From Bacteroidota bacterium (GTDB lineage: Bacteria; Bacteroidota; Bacteroidia; B-17B0; Aurantibacillaceae), in the NCBI GenBank assembly GCA_021156365.1, contig JAJNDK010000006.1, positions 248,001 to 312,000 of the forward strand: DNA of 64,000 nucleotides, given 5' to 3'. The notes beneath the pieces are model-generated. The model ran no database searches, was not told the DNA's origin, and was given only the letters and a program-made list of their open reading frames with translations. A program made the translations under genes and the position numbers. Positions 1 to 8,372 of this stretch are shown here, one piece after another; position 1 is the stretch's first letter; each line of letters begins with the position of its first letter.

Positions 1-1096
1 ATCTTTCGATCACATTCCGGAACTCACGGATATTTCCGGTCCAGTTCACTGCCTGTAATGCTTTGATCGCTTCTTTGGTGAGCGTTTTCTTCGGCATTCC
101 GTAATCGTTGCAGATCTGTGTGATGAAATGTTCAGCCAGTAAAGGGATATCGTCTGCACGGTCGTTCAGTGACGGAACATGTAGTACGATCACACTCAAA
201 CGATGATACAGATCTTCTCTGAAATTCCCGTTTGCGATCTCTTTTTGCAGGTCTTTATTGGTAGCTGCAACAATACGCACATTCACTTTTATTTCTTTAT
301 CGCCGCCTACACGGGTGATCTTGCTTTCCTGCAATGCACGTAATACTTTGGCCTGTGCGGAAAGACTCATATCGCCGATCTCGTCCATGAACAGGGTGCC
401 GCCTTCTGCCAGCTCGAATTTTCCTTTACGTGTAGCAACTGCTGAGGTAAAGGCACCTTTCTCGTGTCCGAACAATTCACTTTCGATCAGCTCGGAAGGA
501 ATAGCAGCACAATTCACTTCGATCAGGGGGCCATTGACGCGTGCACTGCTTTCATGGATATGACGTGCCACCAGTTCTTTCCCGCTTCCGTTGCTTCCTG
601 TGATGAGCACACGTGCTTCGGTCGGAGCTACTTTCGCGATCATTTCTTTGATCTGTTCGATCGGTTTCGATTCCCCGATCATTTCGTATTGTTTGTTTAC
701 TTTTTTCTTCAGGACTTTAGTTTCTGTTACCAGGCTGGTACGTTCGATCGCATTACGCACGGAAACCAGCAAGCGGTTCAGATCGATCGGTTTGGCCAGG
801 AAATCGTAAGCACCTTTTTTTACAGCTTCCACAGCCGTTTCGATGGTACCGTGTCCGCTCATCATAACAATAGGCGAATCGATCTCCTGCTCGTTCAGCT
901 TGTTCAGCAGCTCCATACCATCTAACTTCGGCATTTTGATGTCGCAAAGCAACAGGTCGTAGCTTTCGGCAGTAGCCATGGACAGGGCACTCATCCCGTC
1001 TTCTGCTTCATCTACTTTGTATTTTTCAAATTCGAGGATCTCACGCAGGGACTTGCGGATGCTTTTTTCGTCGTCTACTATTAATATTTTTGCCAT
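1..1096 (-). CDS. NtrC-family sigma-54-dependent response regulator, C-terminus cut by window edge
   Basis: Reads open from the ATG at 1096 to the window edge with no stop, so about 365 residues are visible. Residues 1-115 are a receiver domain with the acidic pair DDE at 8-10, phospho-acceptor Asp52 and Lys102. A short linker leads to an AAA+ sigma-54 activator domain: Walker A GSNGSGKE (167-174), the sigma-54 contact loop as GAFTSA (214-219, family consensus GAFTGA), and Walker B ending FMDEIGD. The C-terminal helix-turn-helix lies outside. It should activate RpoN-dependent promoters after phosphorylation by an unlinked kinase. A TAnnTTTG box (TACATTTG on the minus strand, 1117-1124) lies 20 nt before the start. 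Family is certain; target genes are unknown. Confidence 0.95.
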   Translation of the reverse strand, partial: MAKILIVDDEKSIRKSLREILEFEKYKVDEAEDGMSALSMATAESYDLLLCDIKMPKLDGMELLNKLNEQEIDSPIVMMSGHGTIETAVEAVKKGAYDFLAKPIDLNRLLVSVRNAIERTSLVTETKVLKKKVNKQYEMIGESKPIEQIKEMIAKVAPTEARVLITGSNGSGKELVARHIHESSARVNGPLIEVNCAAIPSELIESELFGHEKGAFTSAVATRKGKFELAEGGTLFMDEIGDMSLSAQAKVLRALQESKITRVGGDKEIKVNVRIVAATNKDLQKEIANGNFREDLYHRLSVIVLHVPSLNDRADDIPLLAEHFITQICNDYGMPKKTLTKEAIKALQAVNWTGNIREFRNVIER

Positions 1097-1116
1097 TGTT
1101 TGGTTCGCTTGCTATG

Positions 1117-1124
1117 CAAATGTA
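1117..1124 (-). promoter_or_regulatory. -7 promoter box for the NtrC-type regulator
   Basis: On the minus strand this reads TACATTTG, a perfect match to the Bacteroidota -7 consensus TAnnTTTG, 20 nt before the start codon. I see no clear -33 TTG. Confidence 0.5.
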
Positions 1125-1180
1125 ATTGAAAATTTCGATAGTATCGGCTGTAGAATTGGGATGGTGGTTTAGCTGGCCGG

Positions 1181-1310
1181 ACGTGGATTTCGCAGTCCCG
1201 ATAGCTATCGGGATCGCGGATAAAAAGCAGTTGAAAATTTACGTGGATTATCCGTGGAATTCGCATAGTCTATTATCTGCGTCATCGGTAAAATCTGTGT
1301 TTGCATTTTT
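1181..1310. repeat. Intergenic repeat remnant with palindrome
   Basis: The 221-bp gap 1097-1317 holds no gene. It contains a perfect 18-bp palindrome TCCCGATAGCTATCGGGA (1196-1213), followed by phrases such as acgtggattatccgtgg and atctgcgtcatcgg. From memory, related phrases recur as non-coding filler between genes in many Bacteroidota genomes. No coding potential or terminator was recognised. Confidence 0.45.
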
Positions 1311-1317
1311 GATACTC

Positions 1318-1731
1318 CTATTCCCAGAGCTTACCACTCCTGTACACCGTGCCTTTGAACAGTGCCACAAGGCTTCCATCCTCTTTGGTAATTTTTACGT
1401 CGTAAATGCCCGTTTTGCCTGTTTTCACCAGCTCTACTGCTTCTGCCGTGAGGATATCGCCAACTTCCACACGTTTGATGTGGGAAATGGATGTCTCGAT
1501 GGAAACACTCTGTTCACCGCCGCTGTTGGATGCAAAAGCCAGCGCGCTGTCGGCAAAGGAATAGGTAATGCCTCCGTGTGCGATCCCGAAGCCATTGGTC
1601 ATTTCTTTGCGTACTGCCATTTGCAGTCTGCAATAGTTCAGACGGATCTCTTTCAGCTCAATGCCCAGCCATTTGCTGAAGGAATCGTTCGCCATCATTT
1701 GATTTTTTACAATGTCTTCGTGTTTTTCCAT
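1318..1731 (-). CDS. Hotdog-fold thioesterase, PaaI family
   Basis: A 137-residue protein, the usual length for a single hotdog domain. The signature region runs G-F-G-I-A-H-G-G, with His52-Gly53-Gly54 followed by the helix carrying Asp61, as in PaaI/YbgC-like acyl-CoA thioesterases. It is expected to hydrolyse an acyl-CoA in the cytoplasm; the acyl group cannot be read from the sequence. It starts 3 nt after the stop of the HTTM gene and is almost certainly co-transcribed with it. The family call is safe; a role in phenylacetate degradation is not implied because no paa genes are nearby. Confidence 0.88.
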   Translation of the reverse strand: MEKHEDIVKNQMMANDSFSKWLGIELKEIRLNYCRLQMAVRKEMTNGFGIAHGGITYSFADSALAFASNSGGEQSVSIETSISHIKRVEVGDILTAEAVELVKTGKTGIYDVKITKEDGSLVALFKGTVYRSGKLWE

Positions 1732-1734
1732 GAC

Positions 1735-3237
1735 TTATTCGTTGCAGGTACACAGTACTTCTTTTGTGACCTTTGGTTTTTGATAATTGGGAAGCGTGGT
1801 TTCTTTCATATAGATAACCTGTAAAGAACGGATACGATTTTTGCTATGCTCACTGTTCCATTTCTTCAGCATGTAGTTGCACCAGGCAGGACGCATGTAG
1901 GAATAACTAACCATGATGTAATTTTCCCCGAACTTTCGCCAGCGATCATCTTCAATTTCGCTCAGTACATTCTCCGGCTTCTCATAACTAACGGAAGTTT
2001 TGTTCCTGTAAAGATCCACTTTATTGTTTGTAACGTACTCCGTACCTTCCAATACAAACCAGCCATCGTCTTTGAAAACACCCGGCGAGAACATGCCCCA
2101 GTTCTCTTCGAGACGCAGGAAAAAAGCCATGGTACGAAAAGGCCCTGTTACTGTGAGGCCTGTTCCCGGTATGTTTCCGAGGTTCCAGATGATACATACA
2201 CAGATCACAAAGAGCAGGGAAAAGCTCAGGATCGTGATGGAATAAAAATTACTTATTTTCCGGATGATGCCTGCATAGACATTTCGAATGGTATTAAAAG
2301 CCGGCAAATACCTGGCAAAAAAAAGGTCGGGCCGTATCTTTTTCAGAAAGGCAGGTAGTTTACTCAGCTTCCAGTCGATAAAGGATGCAGGCAGCATACC
2401 AACCAATGTGGAAATTCCGATCAGGAAAAACAGACCAACAAAGAGCGTGAAACTGATCCCGAAATGCATCACAATTAAGAGGATGATCGCTGCTGTGCGG
2501 AAGAATTGATTTTTCCAGGGAATAAAAAACAAAATAGGGGCAAGGAGTTCGGTATAAAAAACAACATGCGTAAGTACTTTACATAAACCGGGTTGGTTTA
2601 ATAATACCTTTCCCAGTGGCAGCACCATTTGATCCAGTGATAAGGCATAATAGATAGCGGTTCCCTGCGAGTGCCATTCGGAAGATGTTTTTTGCAATGC
2701 GGAAAAAAAATAAACCCCGAATACAAGGAACATAAAACCGAAGCCAGCCATGCTAAAAACGCCGGTATCACCGGCATTTTCTTTTTTGTGAAGAGCATCT
2801 ACCGAGTATTTCCGGTCGAGCGGCAGGAACAAGGCCCAGAATAAAGTGAGTCGGAGCAATTCATCACCACCCTGCAGAATAAACGGATTGCGGGCATGTA
2901 CCGAACAGATCAGGATCCAAACAATGAGATTAGAAAAACGCGTGAAATATCCGATGGTGAAAAAGAATGAAAAGAGTATGGCCATGAAGAAAAGAAAATA
3001 CTGCCAGCCCAAAGAATCGCTGAACACAAAGAGCGAATAATAGCCTTCTTTCCATTGGTAATTGAACAGGATGTCCTGCGGAAGCACACCTGCATTGGTA
3101 TAATGTGCGGTTAGTGAATTCAACCGGATGATCCAGTCGGCCATCAATACAAGCCCGAGACAGATCCGCATCCAGGAGAGCGCACGTGTATCGAGCGAGA
3201 ATTGTTTTTGCAGGTGTGTGCGGATCCGTTGGAGCAT
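1735..3237 (-). CDS. HTTM-domain membrane protein (vitamin K-dependent gamma-carboxylase-like)
   Basis: A 500-residue polytopic membrane protein. An N-terminal segment with RALSWMRICLGLVLMADWIIR is followed by several hydrophobic helices up to about residue 370, then a soluble C-terminal region of about 130 residues (WGMFSPGVFKDDGWFVLEG and onward). This pattern is that of HTTM proteins, the bacterial relatives of vitamin K-dependent gamma-carboxylase, whose bacterial substrates are mostly unknown. A perfect -7 box (TACTTTTG) ends only 5 nt before the ATG, so the mRNA may be leaderless. It forms a two-gene operon with the downstream thioesterase. Confidence 0.82.
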   Translation of the reverse strand: MLQRIRTHLQKQFSLDTRALSWMRICLGLVLMADWIIRLNSLTAHYTNAGVLPQDILFNYQWKEGYYSLFVFSDSLGWQYFLFFMAILFSFFFTIGYFTRFSNLIVWILICSVHARNPFILQGGDELLRLTLFWALFLPLDRKYSVDALHKKENAGDTGVFSMAGFGFMFLVFGVYFFSALQKTSSEWHSQGTAIYYALSLDQMVLPLGKVLLNQPGLCKVLTHVVFYTELLAPILFFIPWKNQFFRTAAIILLIVMHFGISFTLFVGLFFLIGISTLVGMLPASFIDWKLSKLPAFLKKIRPDLFFARYLPAFNTIRNVYAGIIRKISNFYSITILSFSLLFVICVCIIWNLGNIPGTGLTVTGPFRTMAFFLRLEENWGMFSPGVFKDDGWFVLEGTEYVTNNKVDLYRNKTSVSYEKPENVLSEIEDDRWRKFGENYIMVSYSYMRPAWCNYMLKKWNSEHSKNRIRSLQVIYMKETTLPNYQKPKVTKEVLCTCNE

Positions 3238-3242
3238 GAAAA

Positions 3243-3250
3243 CAAAAGTA
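3243..3250 (-). promoter_or_regulatory. -7 box abutting the HTTM start codon
   Basis: TACTTTTG on the minus strand matches TAnnTTTG and leaves only 5 nt before the ATG at 3237, which predicts transcription starting at or next to the start codon. Confidence 0.55.
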
Positions 3251-3258
3251 AGGTTTTC

Positions 3259-3286
3259 ACGCAGAGGCGCAAAGAACGTAGAGAGT
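3259..3286. repeat. Dispersed repeat remnant, cgcagaggcgcaaag type
   Basis: The phrase cacgcagaggcgcaaag and following aacgtagagag belong to a degenerate repeat seen again at 23554, 30078, 30183 and 38766, always outside genes. Confidence 0.5.
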
Positions 3287-3310
3287 TTTAGTTGGAGTGC
3301 TTGAGTGAAT

Positions 3311-4264
3311 TTACAAATTAGCCGGCCGCTCGCTGATCTCGTGATATTTGATCACATCTTTGGCAAAGTAGTGAATGACCATGCTTTTGCGGGTAGTGCC
3401 CGGTGTGCTGATCGGTTCACCACCATGCAGCAGGTTGGCATGCCAGATCAGGATATCGCCTTTTTTTGCAGAGAAGACCTGCTTCTGAATTCCCGAAGCT
3501 TTTGCCACTTCCGCAATTTTATTTTCGTAAGCGCTGTAATGTTTATCGTCTCCTATTTTCAGTGCGGATGATCCTTTTTCGTAATCTTTGCTCAGTACAT
3601 AATCCAGTCGGTGGCTACCCGGATAATAGCTAAGCGGGCCTTGTTCCGGTCCGATATCTTCCAGAGCCACCCAGATGGCGATGAGATACCCGAGCGGATA
3701 GGTGGTCATGTGGATGCTGTCGGAATGTGTACGCTGCTCACTACCGGTAATGAAATTGATGGTCTGGAACGGAATTACTTCTCTGCCCAGGATAAAGGAG
3801 AGAATAGAATGTAATTTCGGATCCAGTGTAATGTTTTTGATCAGCTCCGATTGTTTGTTGGCAAACATAATCTTATTAAAATCATTGATGTTCGATTCCT
3901 TGTCTGCCAGCAAGCGTTCGATCTCTTTATTGACCTGATCTGCCAGTTCTCCTGTGAAAAAACGATCGAAAATAATGTACCCCTTGTCTCTCCACTCACG
4001 TACTGCTTTTTTCTCTGTTTCTGTGAAGTTTTCAGCGTTCAGCTTATTTTCGAGATCTGCTGGCACTTCTTTGGTATCCAGCCAGGGAGTATCGCCGGCT
4101 TCTTTTCCTGCAAATTTTTCGGAGGAGATATTCTGAAATAAGAACTGGTTGAATTTGTATTTTTTGAAGGCTTCTTTATTGTGCTGCAAAGTATCCTGGT
4201 GCAACAGGTTGTATACAGGTGCGGCACCACGAAAGAGCTTGAAATATGCAGACAATTTACTCAT
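3311..4264 (-). CDS. Phytanoyl-CoA dioxygenase (PhyH) family protein
   Basis: A 317-residue protein with no signal peptide. It has the Fe(II)/2-oxoglutarate dioxygenase facial triad: His180-x-Asp182 in RTHSDSIH and a distal His at about 280 in HANLLHGGEPI, followed by Arg292, the likely 2-oxoglutarate salt bridge. The motif EQGPLSYYPGSHR is characteristic of PhyH. It hydroxylates an unknown substrate using O2 and 2-oxoglutarate. It sits alone between the HTTM operon and an aminotransferase, all on the minus strand with gaps of 73 and 86 bp, so it probably has its own promoter (TATTTTTG at 4290-4297). Confidence 0.87.
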   Translation of the reverse strand: MSKLSAYFKLFRGAAPVYNLLHQDTLQHNKEAFKKYKFNQFLFQNISSEKFAGKEAGDTPWLDTKEVPADLENKLNAENFTETEKKAVREWRDKGYIIFDRFFTGELADQVNKEIERLLADKESNINDFNKIMFANKQSELIKNITLDPKLHSILSFILGREVIPFQTINFITGSEQRTHSDSIHMTTYPLGYLIAIWVALEDIGPEQGPLSYYPGSHRLDYVLSKDYEKGSSALKIGDDKHYSAYENKIAEVAKASGIQKQVFSAKKGDILIWHANLLHGGEPISTPGTTRKSMVIHYFAKDVIKYHEISERPANL

Positions 4265-4289
4265 GTGAAACTATTTTTATAACATTCTG

Positions 4290-4297
4290 CAAAAATA
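4290..4297 (-). promoter_or_regulatory. -7 promoter box for the PhyH gene
   Basis: TATTTTTG on the minus strand, 25 nt before the ATG at 4264. It matches TAnnTTTG perfectly; no convincing -33 element was seen. Confidence 0.45.
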
Positions 4298-4350
4298 TTT
4301 ACAACCGGAAAGATTTTACTTTCCGTACTGTAACCCGAAACCCTAAATAA

Positions 4351-5550
4351 TCAATTGCTCCGTCCCGGATATTGCTTCAACGCTTCCGCCAAACATTCCA
4401 TTGCATTTTTCAGGTCTTCCAGGTTCAGCACATAGGCCAGGCGCACTTCATTCGTTCCGGCACCCGGAGTGGAATAAAATCCTGTAGCCGGTGCCATCAT
4501 CACGGTTTGTCCGTTGTGAGAGAAATCCTCCAGCAACCATTGACAGAATTTATCCGAATTATCGATCGGCAATTTTGCTATGCAATAAAATGCGCCACTC
4601 GGTTTCGGGCAAACTACGTCCGGCATTTTGTTCAGCGCATCGATCACAAAATTCCTGCGCGCCACATATTCTTTTTGCACCTTGTCGAAATAGGATTGCG
4701 GAGTAGCCAATGCAGCTTCTGCACCGATCTGCCCGAATGTAGGGGGGCTCAGACGTGCCTGTGCAAATTTCAGTGCAGCAGCCATAAAACCTTTATTTTT
4801 TGAGATCAGTGCTCCGATCCTTGCTCCGCATGCGCTGTAGCGTTTGGAGATCGAATCCAGCAGGATCACATTGTCATCAATGCCTTCGAGATGCATCACG
4901 GAAACATATTCTTTTCCATCGTAGCAAAATTCTCTGTATACTTCATCGCTCAACAGGTACAGATCATGTTTTTTTACCAGGTCGCGAAGTTGTTCCAGTT
5001 CCTGGCGGCTGTATAAGTAACCGGTTGGATTGCCGGGATTGCAGATCATGATCCCTTTTGTTTTCGGGGTGATCAGTTTTTCAAATTCGGAGATCGGAGG
5101 CAATGCAAAGCCGCTTTCGATCGTACTGCGTATCGGTTTGATCGCCACATCAGCGGCGGTTGCAAATCCATTGTAATTGGCATAAAAAGGTTCCGGGATG
5201 ATCACTTCATCGCCGTTGTTGAAACAGGTCATAAAAGCTATCGACAGGGCCTCAGAACCACCACAGGTAATAATGATGTCACTGCCGGATACATTGATCT
5301 TAAATCCCTGGTAGTATTGGGCCAGTTTGTTGCGGTAGCTTTCAAACCCGGCACTGTGGCTGTATTCCACTACTTTTATATCGCTGGTTTTGATAGCGTT
5401 CAGCATTACTTCCGGTGTTTCGATGTCCGGCTGGCCGATGTTCAGGTGATAGATCTTTGTTCCTCTTTTTTTGGCTGCTTCGGCATATGGAACCAGCTTC
5501 CGGATAGGGGAAGCTGGCATATTATGGGCTTTGTTGGAGATGATTGGCAT
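4351..5550 (-). CDS. PLP-dependent aminotransferase, class I/II fold
   Basis: A 399-residue fold-type I aminotransferase of normal length. Visible landmarks are the phosphate-binding GGSEAL (97-102), the NPGNPTG stretch (171-177), the aspartate in LLSDEVYREF (Asp202), the Schiff-base lysine Lys236 in DSISKRYS, and Arg244 in CGARIG. It transfers amino groups between an amino acid and a 2-oxoacid in the cytoplasm. Subgroup Igamma-like aspartate/alanine aminotransferases look most similar, but substrate cannot be fixed by eye. Monocistronic on the minus strand, divergent from the T9SS protein gene at 5671. Confidence 0.9.
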   Translation of the reverse strand: MPIISNKAHNMPASPIRKLVPYAEAAKKRGTKIYHLNIGQPDIETPEVMLNAIKTSDIKVVEYSHSAGFESYRNKLAQYYQGFKINVSGSDIIITCGGSEALSIAFMTCFNNGDEVIIPEPFYANYNGFATAADVAIKPIRSTIESGFALPPISEFEKLITPKTKGIMICNPGNPTGYLYSRQELEQLRDLVKKHDLYLLSDEVYREFCYDGKEYVSVMHLEGIDDNVILLDSISKRYSACGARIGALISKNKGFMAAALKFAQARLSPPTFGQIGAEAALATPQSYFDKVQKEYVARRNFVIDALNKMPDVVCPKPSGAFYCIAKLPIDNSDKFCQWLLEDFSHNGQTVMMAPATGFYSTPGAGTNEVRLAYVLNLEDLKNAMECLAEALKQYPGRSN

Positions 5551-5623
5551 ACGTTATTTTTTCGGATAGCAAAGATGCAACAAAATGTTAGATTTCGGAA
5601 GGAATTATACAGGAATAATAGCG

Positions 5624-5652
5624 TTGGTAATTGCGCTTTTTTTGTAGATTTA
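5624..5652 (+). promoter_or_regulatory. Candidate promoter of the T9SS propeller protein
   Basis: TTG at 5624-5626, an 18-nt spacer and TAGATTTA at 5645-5652 (one mismatch to TAnnTTTG), 18 nt before the ATG at 5671. Confidence 0.45.
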
Positions 5653-5670
5653 GCACAAATTTAAAAATCC

Positions 5671-6732
5671 ATGAACACCCTTAAAACAGTATTTTCAGCT
5701 TGTATGCTGAGTTTTTCCATTGCCGGAGCACAAACCTACAACGGACCGGAAAGTATAGAGTTTGATCCGAATGATGGCAAGTATTTCGTAGGGAACAATG
5801 GAAGCGGTACAATTATTAAATTATCACCAAATGGTACCCTTCAGAATTTTGCAAGCGGTATCACTTCCGGACCTCATGGCCTGGAATTAATAGCAGACAC
5901 CTTGTATGTTTGCGATGGCGCTAATGTGAGAATGGTAGACCGGGTAAGTGGTAGCATAATCGGCAGCATAATGATGGGTGCTAACTTTCTGAATGGAGCT
6001 ACGCACAAAGGAAATGATCTATTCGTTACCGATTTTACGGCGAAAAAAATATACCGCATCAATGTGCTGACACGCCAGTTCAATCTTTTTTGTTCAACAC
6101 TGAGTGGGAAAACACCGAATGGAATTATTTATGACGATATCAACGACCGCCTCGTATATTGCTGCTGGGGAAGCAATGCCCAGGTACACGCGATCAACCT
6201 GACTGACTCTACTATTACTTCTATCGGAACCACGACACTGGGTAATTGTGATGGTATTGCCATGAATTGCTCAGGCGAATTCTATATCGCTTCCTGGTCA
6301 CCTAACAGGGTTACGAAATTCAGCAGCACGATCACTTCACCTACAACCTTTATCGCGACAGGACTTTCTTCACCTGCCGATATTTATTATAACCGCATGC
6401 AGGATTCTTTATATGTTCCGAATAGCGGATCGGGCAATAATGTTTCCAAGGCCGGAGATATTTCCTGTACCGTTTCTTTGAAAGAGTTGAACGGAAAAAA
6501 TGCACCTTCGTTATTCCCGAACCCTGCAACGGACCGCATCAGCTTTAAGCCGGAAGAATTGAATGGAACGGCGATCTGTACTGTTTTTGATGTACAGGGC
6601 AAAAAAGTACTGAGCCAGTCTGTTTCTTCCTCCCATGCAAGTGTTGATATTTCGAAACTGGAGAAAGGCATTTACATGGTGAAACTACAATCCGAAAAAA
6701 TCGATAGCTCTTACAAACTGATCAAAGAATAA
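5671..6732 (+). CDS. Secreted NHL/SMP-30-like beta-propeller protein with type A T9SS sorting domain
   Basis: A 353-residue protein. Residues 1-20 are a signal peptide ending SIAGAQ. Residues 21-265 contain repeated blocks of the type GPESIEFDPNDGKYFVGNNGSG, GPHGLELIADTLYVCDG and SPADIYYNRMQDSLYVPNSGSG, as in NHL or SMP-30-like propellers. The last 75 residues (LFPNPATDRISF to the final lysine/glutamate) are a type A Por-secretion sorting domain, so the protein should be exported by the Sec pathway and then the T9SS and attached to the surface. It is followed 2 nt later by dacB, suggesting co-transcription. No catalytic motif is evident. Confidence 0.85.
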   Translation: MNTLKTVFSACMLSFSIAGAQTYNGPESIEFDPNDGKYFVGNNGSGTIIKLSPNGTLQNFASGITSGPHGLELIADTLYVCDGANVRMVDRVSGSIIGSIMMGANFLNGATHKGNDLFVTDFTAKKIYRINVLTRQFNLFCSTLSGKTPNGIIYDDINDRLVYCCWGSNAQVHAINLTDSTITSIGTTTLGNCDGIAMNCSGEFYIASWSPNRVTKFSSTITSPTTFIATGLSSPADIYYNRMQDSLYVPNSGSGNNVSKAGDISCTVSLKELNGKNAPSLFPNPATDRISFKPEELNGTAICTVFDVQGKKVLSQSVSSSHASVDISKLEKGIYMVKLQSEKIDSSYKLIKE

Positions 6733-6734
6733 AC

Positions 6735-8183
6735 ATGCGGTTTATCGTTTTATTTTTTGTAGCGTTTTCTTTTTGTCTTCATGCGCAGGAAAAGGCGGGT
6801 GTTGACAAAATAAATACCCTGCTCGAAGAATACAAGAACGATCCGCAACTAAAGCCTGCTGTTGTGAGCTTCTGTGTGCTTAATGCAAAAACAGGTGATC
6901 AGCTGATCGAGAACAACAGCAAGCTGGCCATGACCCCTGCCAGCACACTGAAGATCATTACCACTTCTGCCGCCCTGGGAATGTTAGGAGCAGGATATCG
7001 CTACGAAACGAAATTGATGGTTGATGGTGTGTATGATTCCATCACCGGTATGCTCACTGGGAACCTTGTTATCAAAGGAAGTGGAGATCCCACACTGAAT
7101 TCGGAGTATTTCAAAAAAAGCGATGGAGGCGAATTAGTGGAAGAGTGGGCATATGCATTAAAACAAAAAGGCCTGAAACGCATCATAGGAAAGATCATCG
7201 TAGACAATACCTGTTTCGACAACAATGTACCAGGCAACTGGATCTGGTCGGACATGGGAAATTATTTCGGTGCACCGCCCAATGGTTTGTCGTACAATGA
7301 TAACAAGATCAAACTCTATTTTAAAACAGGTACAAAGACCGGAGACAGCACACAGTTGGTAAAGCAGGTACCCGAAATTCCCGGATTGATCTTTATCAAT
7401 AAGATCACAACCGGTGGAAAAGATGATAATGCCTATGTATACGGAGCACCGAAGCAGAACGAGCGCCTGATGACAGGAACATTGCCTCCGAACAAAAGCT
7501 CATATGAAGTGGAGGTCGCGATGCCGGATCCTGCCTGGTACTGTGCATATGCTTTGAATAAAGCGCTGGTGAATGCAGGTATCGGAACCACGGATAAAAT
7601 AGAAGTGACCGAGGTACCGATGAAACAGCTGACAGAGTCATTGCATATCCACAAATCTCCTGCTATGAGCTCGATCGTGTACCAAACCAATCTGCACAGT
7701 AATAATTTATTCGCGGAAACATTGCTCAAAACCATTGCACTGAAAAAAAACGGCTACGGCTCTTTGTATGCGGCCATCGACATCGTGCTCAATTACTGGA
7801 AAGGCAGGGGAGTGGATGTGGAAGGATTCTTTATGAGCGATGGCAGCGGTCTGTCGAGAAGCAATGGTATTTCTACGTTTCAGCAGGCTACGATCCTTTC
7901 GAAGATCTACCGCGATCCGAATATGTATAAAACATTTAATAGCTCTTTACCGGTGGCCGGACAAAGCGGATCCCTTGCCAGTTTGTGCAAAGGTACTTTT
8001 GCCGAAAAGAACATGCGCGCAAAGAGTGGCTACATCAGCCGTGCCCGTGGTTATGCAGGGTATGTGAAAACAAAAGCTGGAACGGAGCTGAGTTTTTCGG
8101 TGCTCTTTAATAATTACAATTGTTCGCCTACGGAAGCTAAGCTGAAGATTGAGAAGTTTTTGGAGGCCTTGGTGGATCTGTAA
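6735..8183 (+). CDS. dacB: D-alanyl-D-alanine carboxypeptidase/endopeptidase, PBP4 (S13) family
   Basis: A 482-residue periplasmic enzyme with signal peptide (cleavage near LHAQ). The penicillin-binding motifs are in order: SxxK at Ser70 to Lys73 in TPASTLK, the SDGSGLSR motif in the last third, and the KTG-equivalent KSG in AKSGYISRARGYAG. A large insert between SxxK and the second motif is typical of PBP4. It trims or cleaves peptidoglycan cross-links. It directly follows a T9SS cargo gene (2 nt spacing). Confidence 0.94.
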   Translation: MRFIVLFFVAFSFCLHAQEKAGVDKINTLLEEYKNDPQLKPAVVSFCVLNAKTGDQLIENNSKLAMTPASTLKIITTSAALGMLGAGYRYETKLMVDGVYDSITGMLTGNLVIKGSGDPTLNSEYFKKSDGGELVEEWAYALKQKGLKRIIGKIIVDNTCFDNNVPGNWIWSDMGNYFGAPPNGLSYNDNKIKLYFKTGTKTGDSTQLVKQVPEIPGLIFINKITTGGKDDNAYVYGAPKQNERLMTGTLPPNKSSYEVEVAMPDPAWYCAYALNKALVNAGIGTTDKIEVTEVPMKQLTESLHIHKSPAMSSIVYQTNLHSNNLFAETLLKTIALKKNGYGSLYAAIDIVLNYWKGRGVDVEGFFMSDGSGLSRSNGISTFQQATILSKIYRDPNMYKTFNSSLPVAGQSGSLASLCKGTFAEKNMRAKSGYISRARGYAGYVKTKAGTELSFSVLFNNYNCSPTEAKLKIEKFLEALVDL

Positions 8184-8321
8184 TTTTTACCGCAAAGAAA
8201 ACAATTCTGCTTTCTTCATAAAATCGTAACGGCAAATAAATTTTATTTTTGTATTTAACTGTAAACCAATTATCAAGCGTGTAATGATGGTTGGAAACTT
8301 TTAGAACAAAATAAGTTTCCT

Positions 8322-8329
8322 TAGTTTTG
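8322..8329 (+). promoter_or_regulatory. -7 box upstream of the HExxH protein
   Basis: TAGTTTTG, perfect TAnnTTTG, 43 nt before the ATG at 8373. A second box, TATTTTTG, lies at 8244-8251. The 189-bp gap before the gene holds nothing else recognisable. Confidence 0.4.
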
Positions 8330-8372
8330 CATCCGATTTCAGACCACTATTTATTCATTTAATACCCCATAT

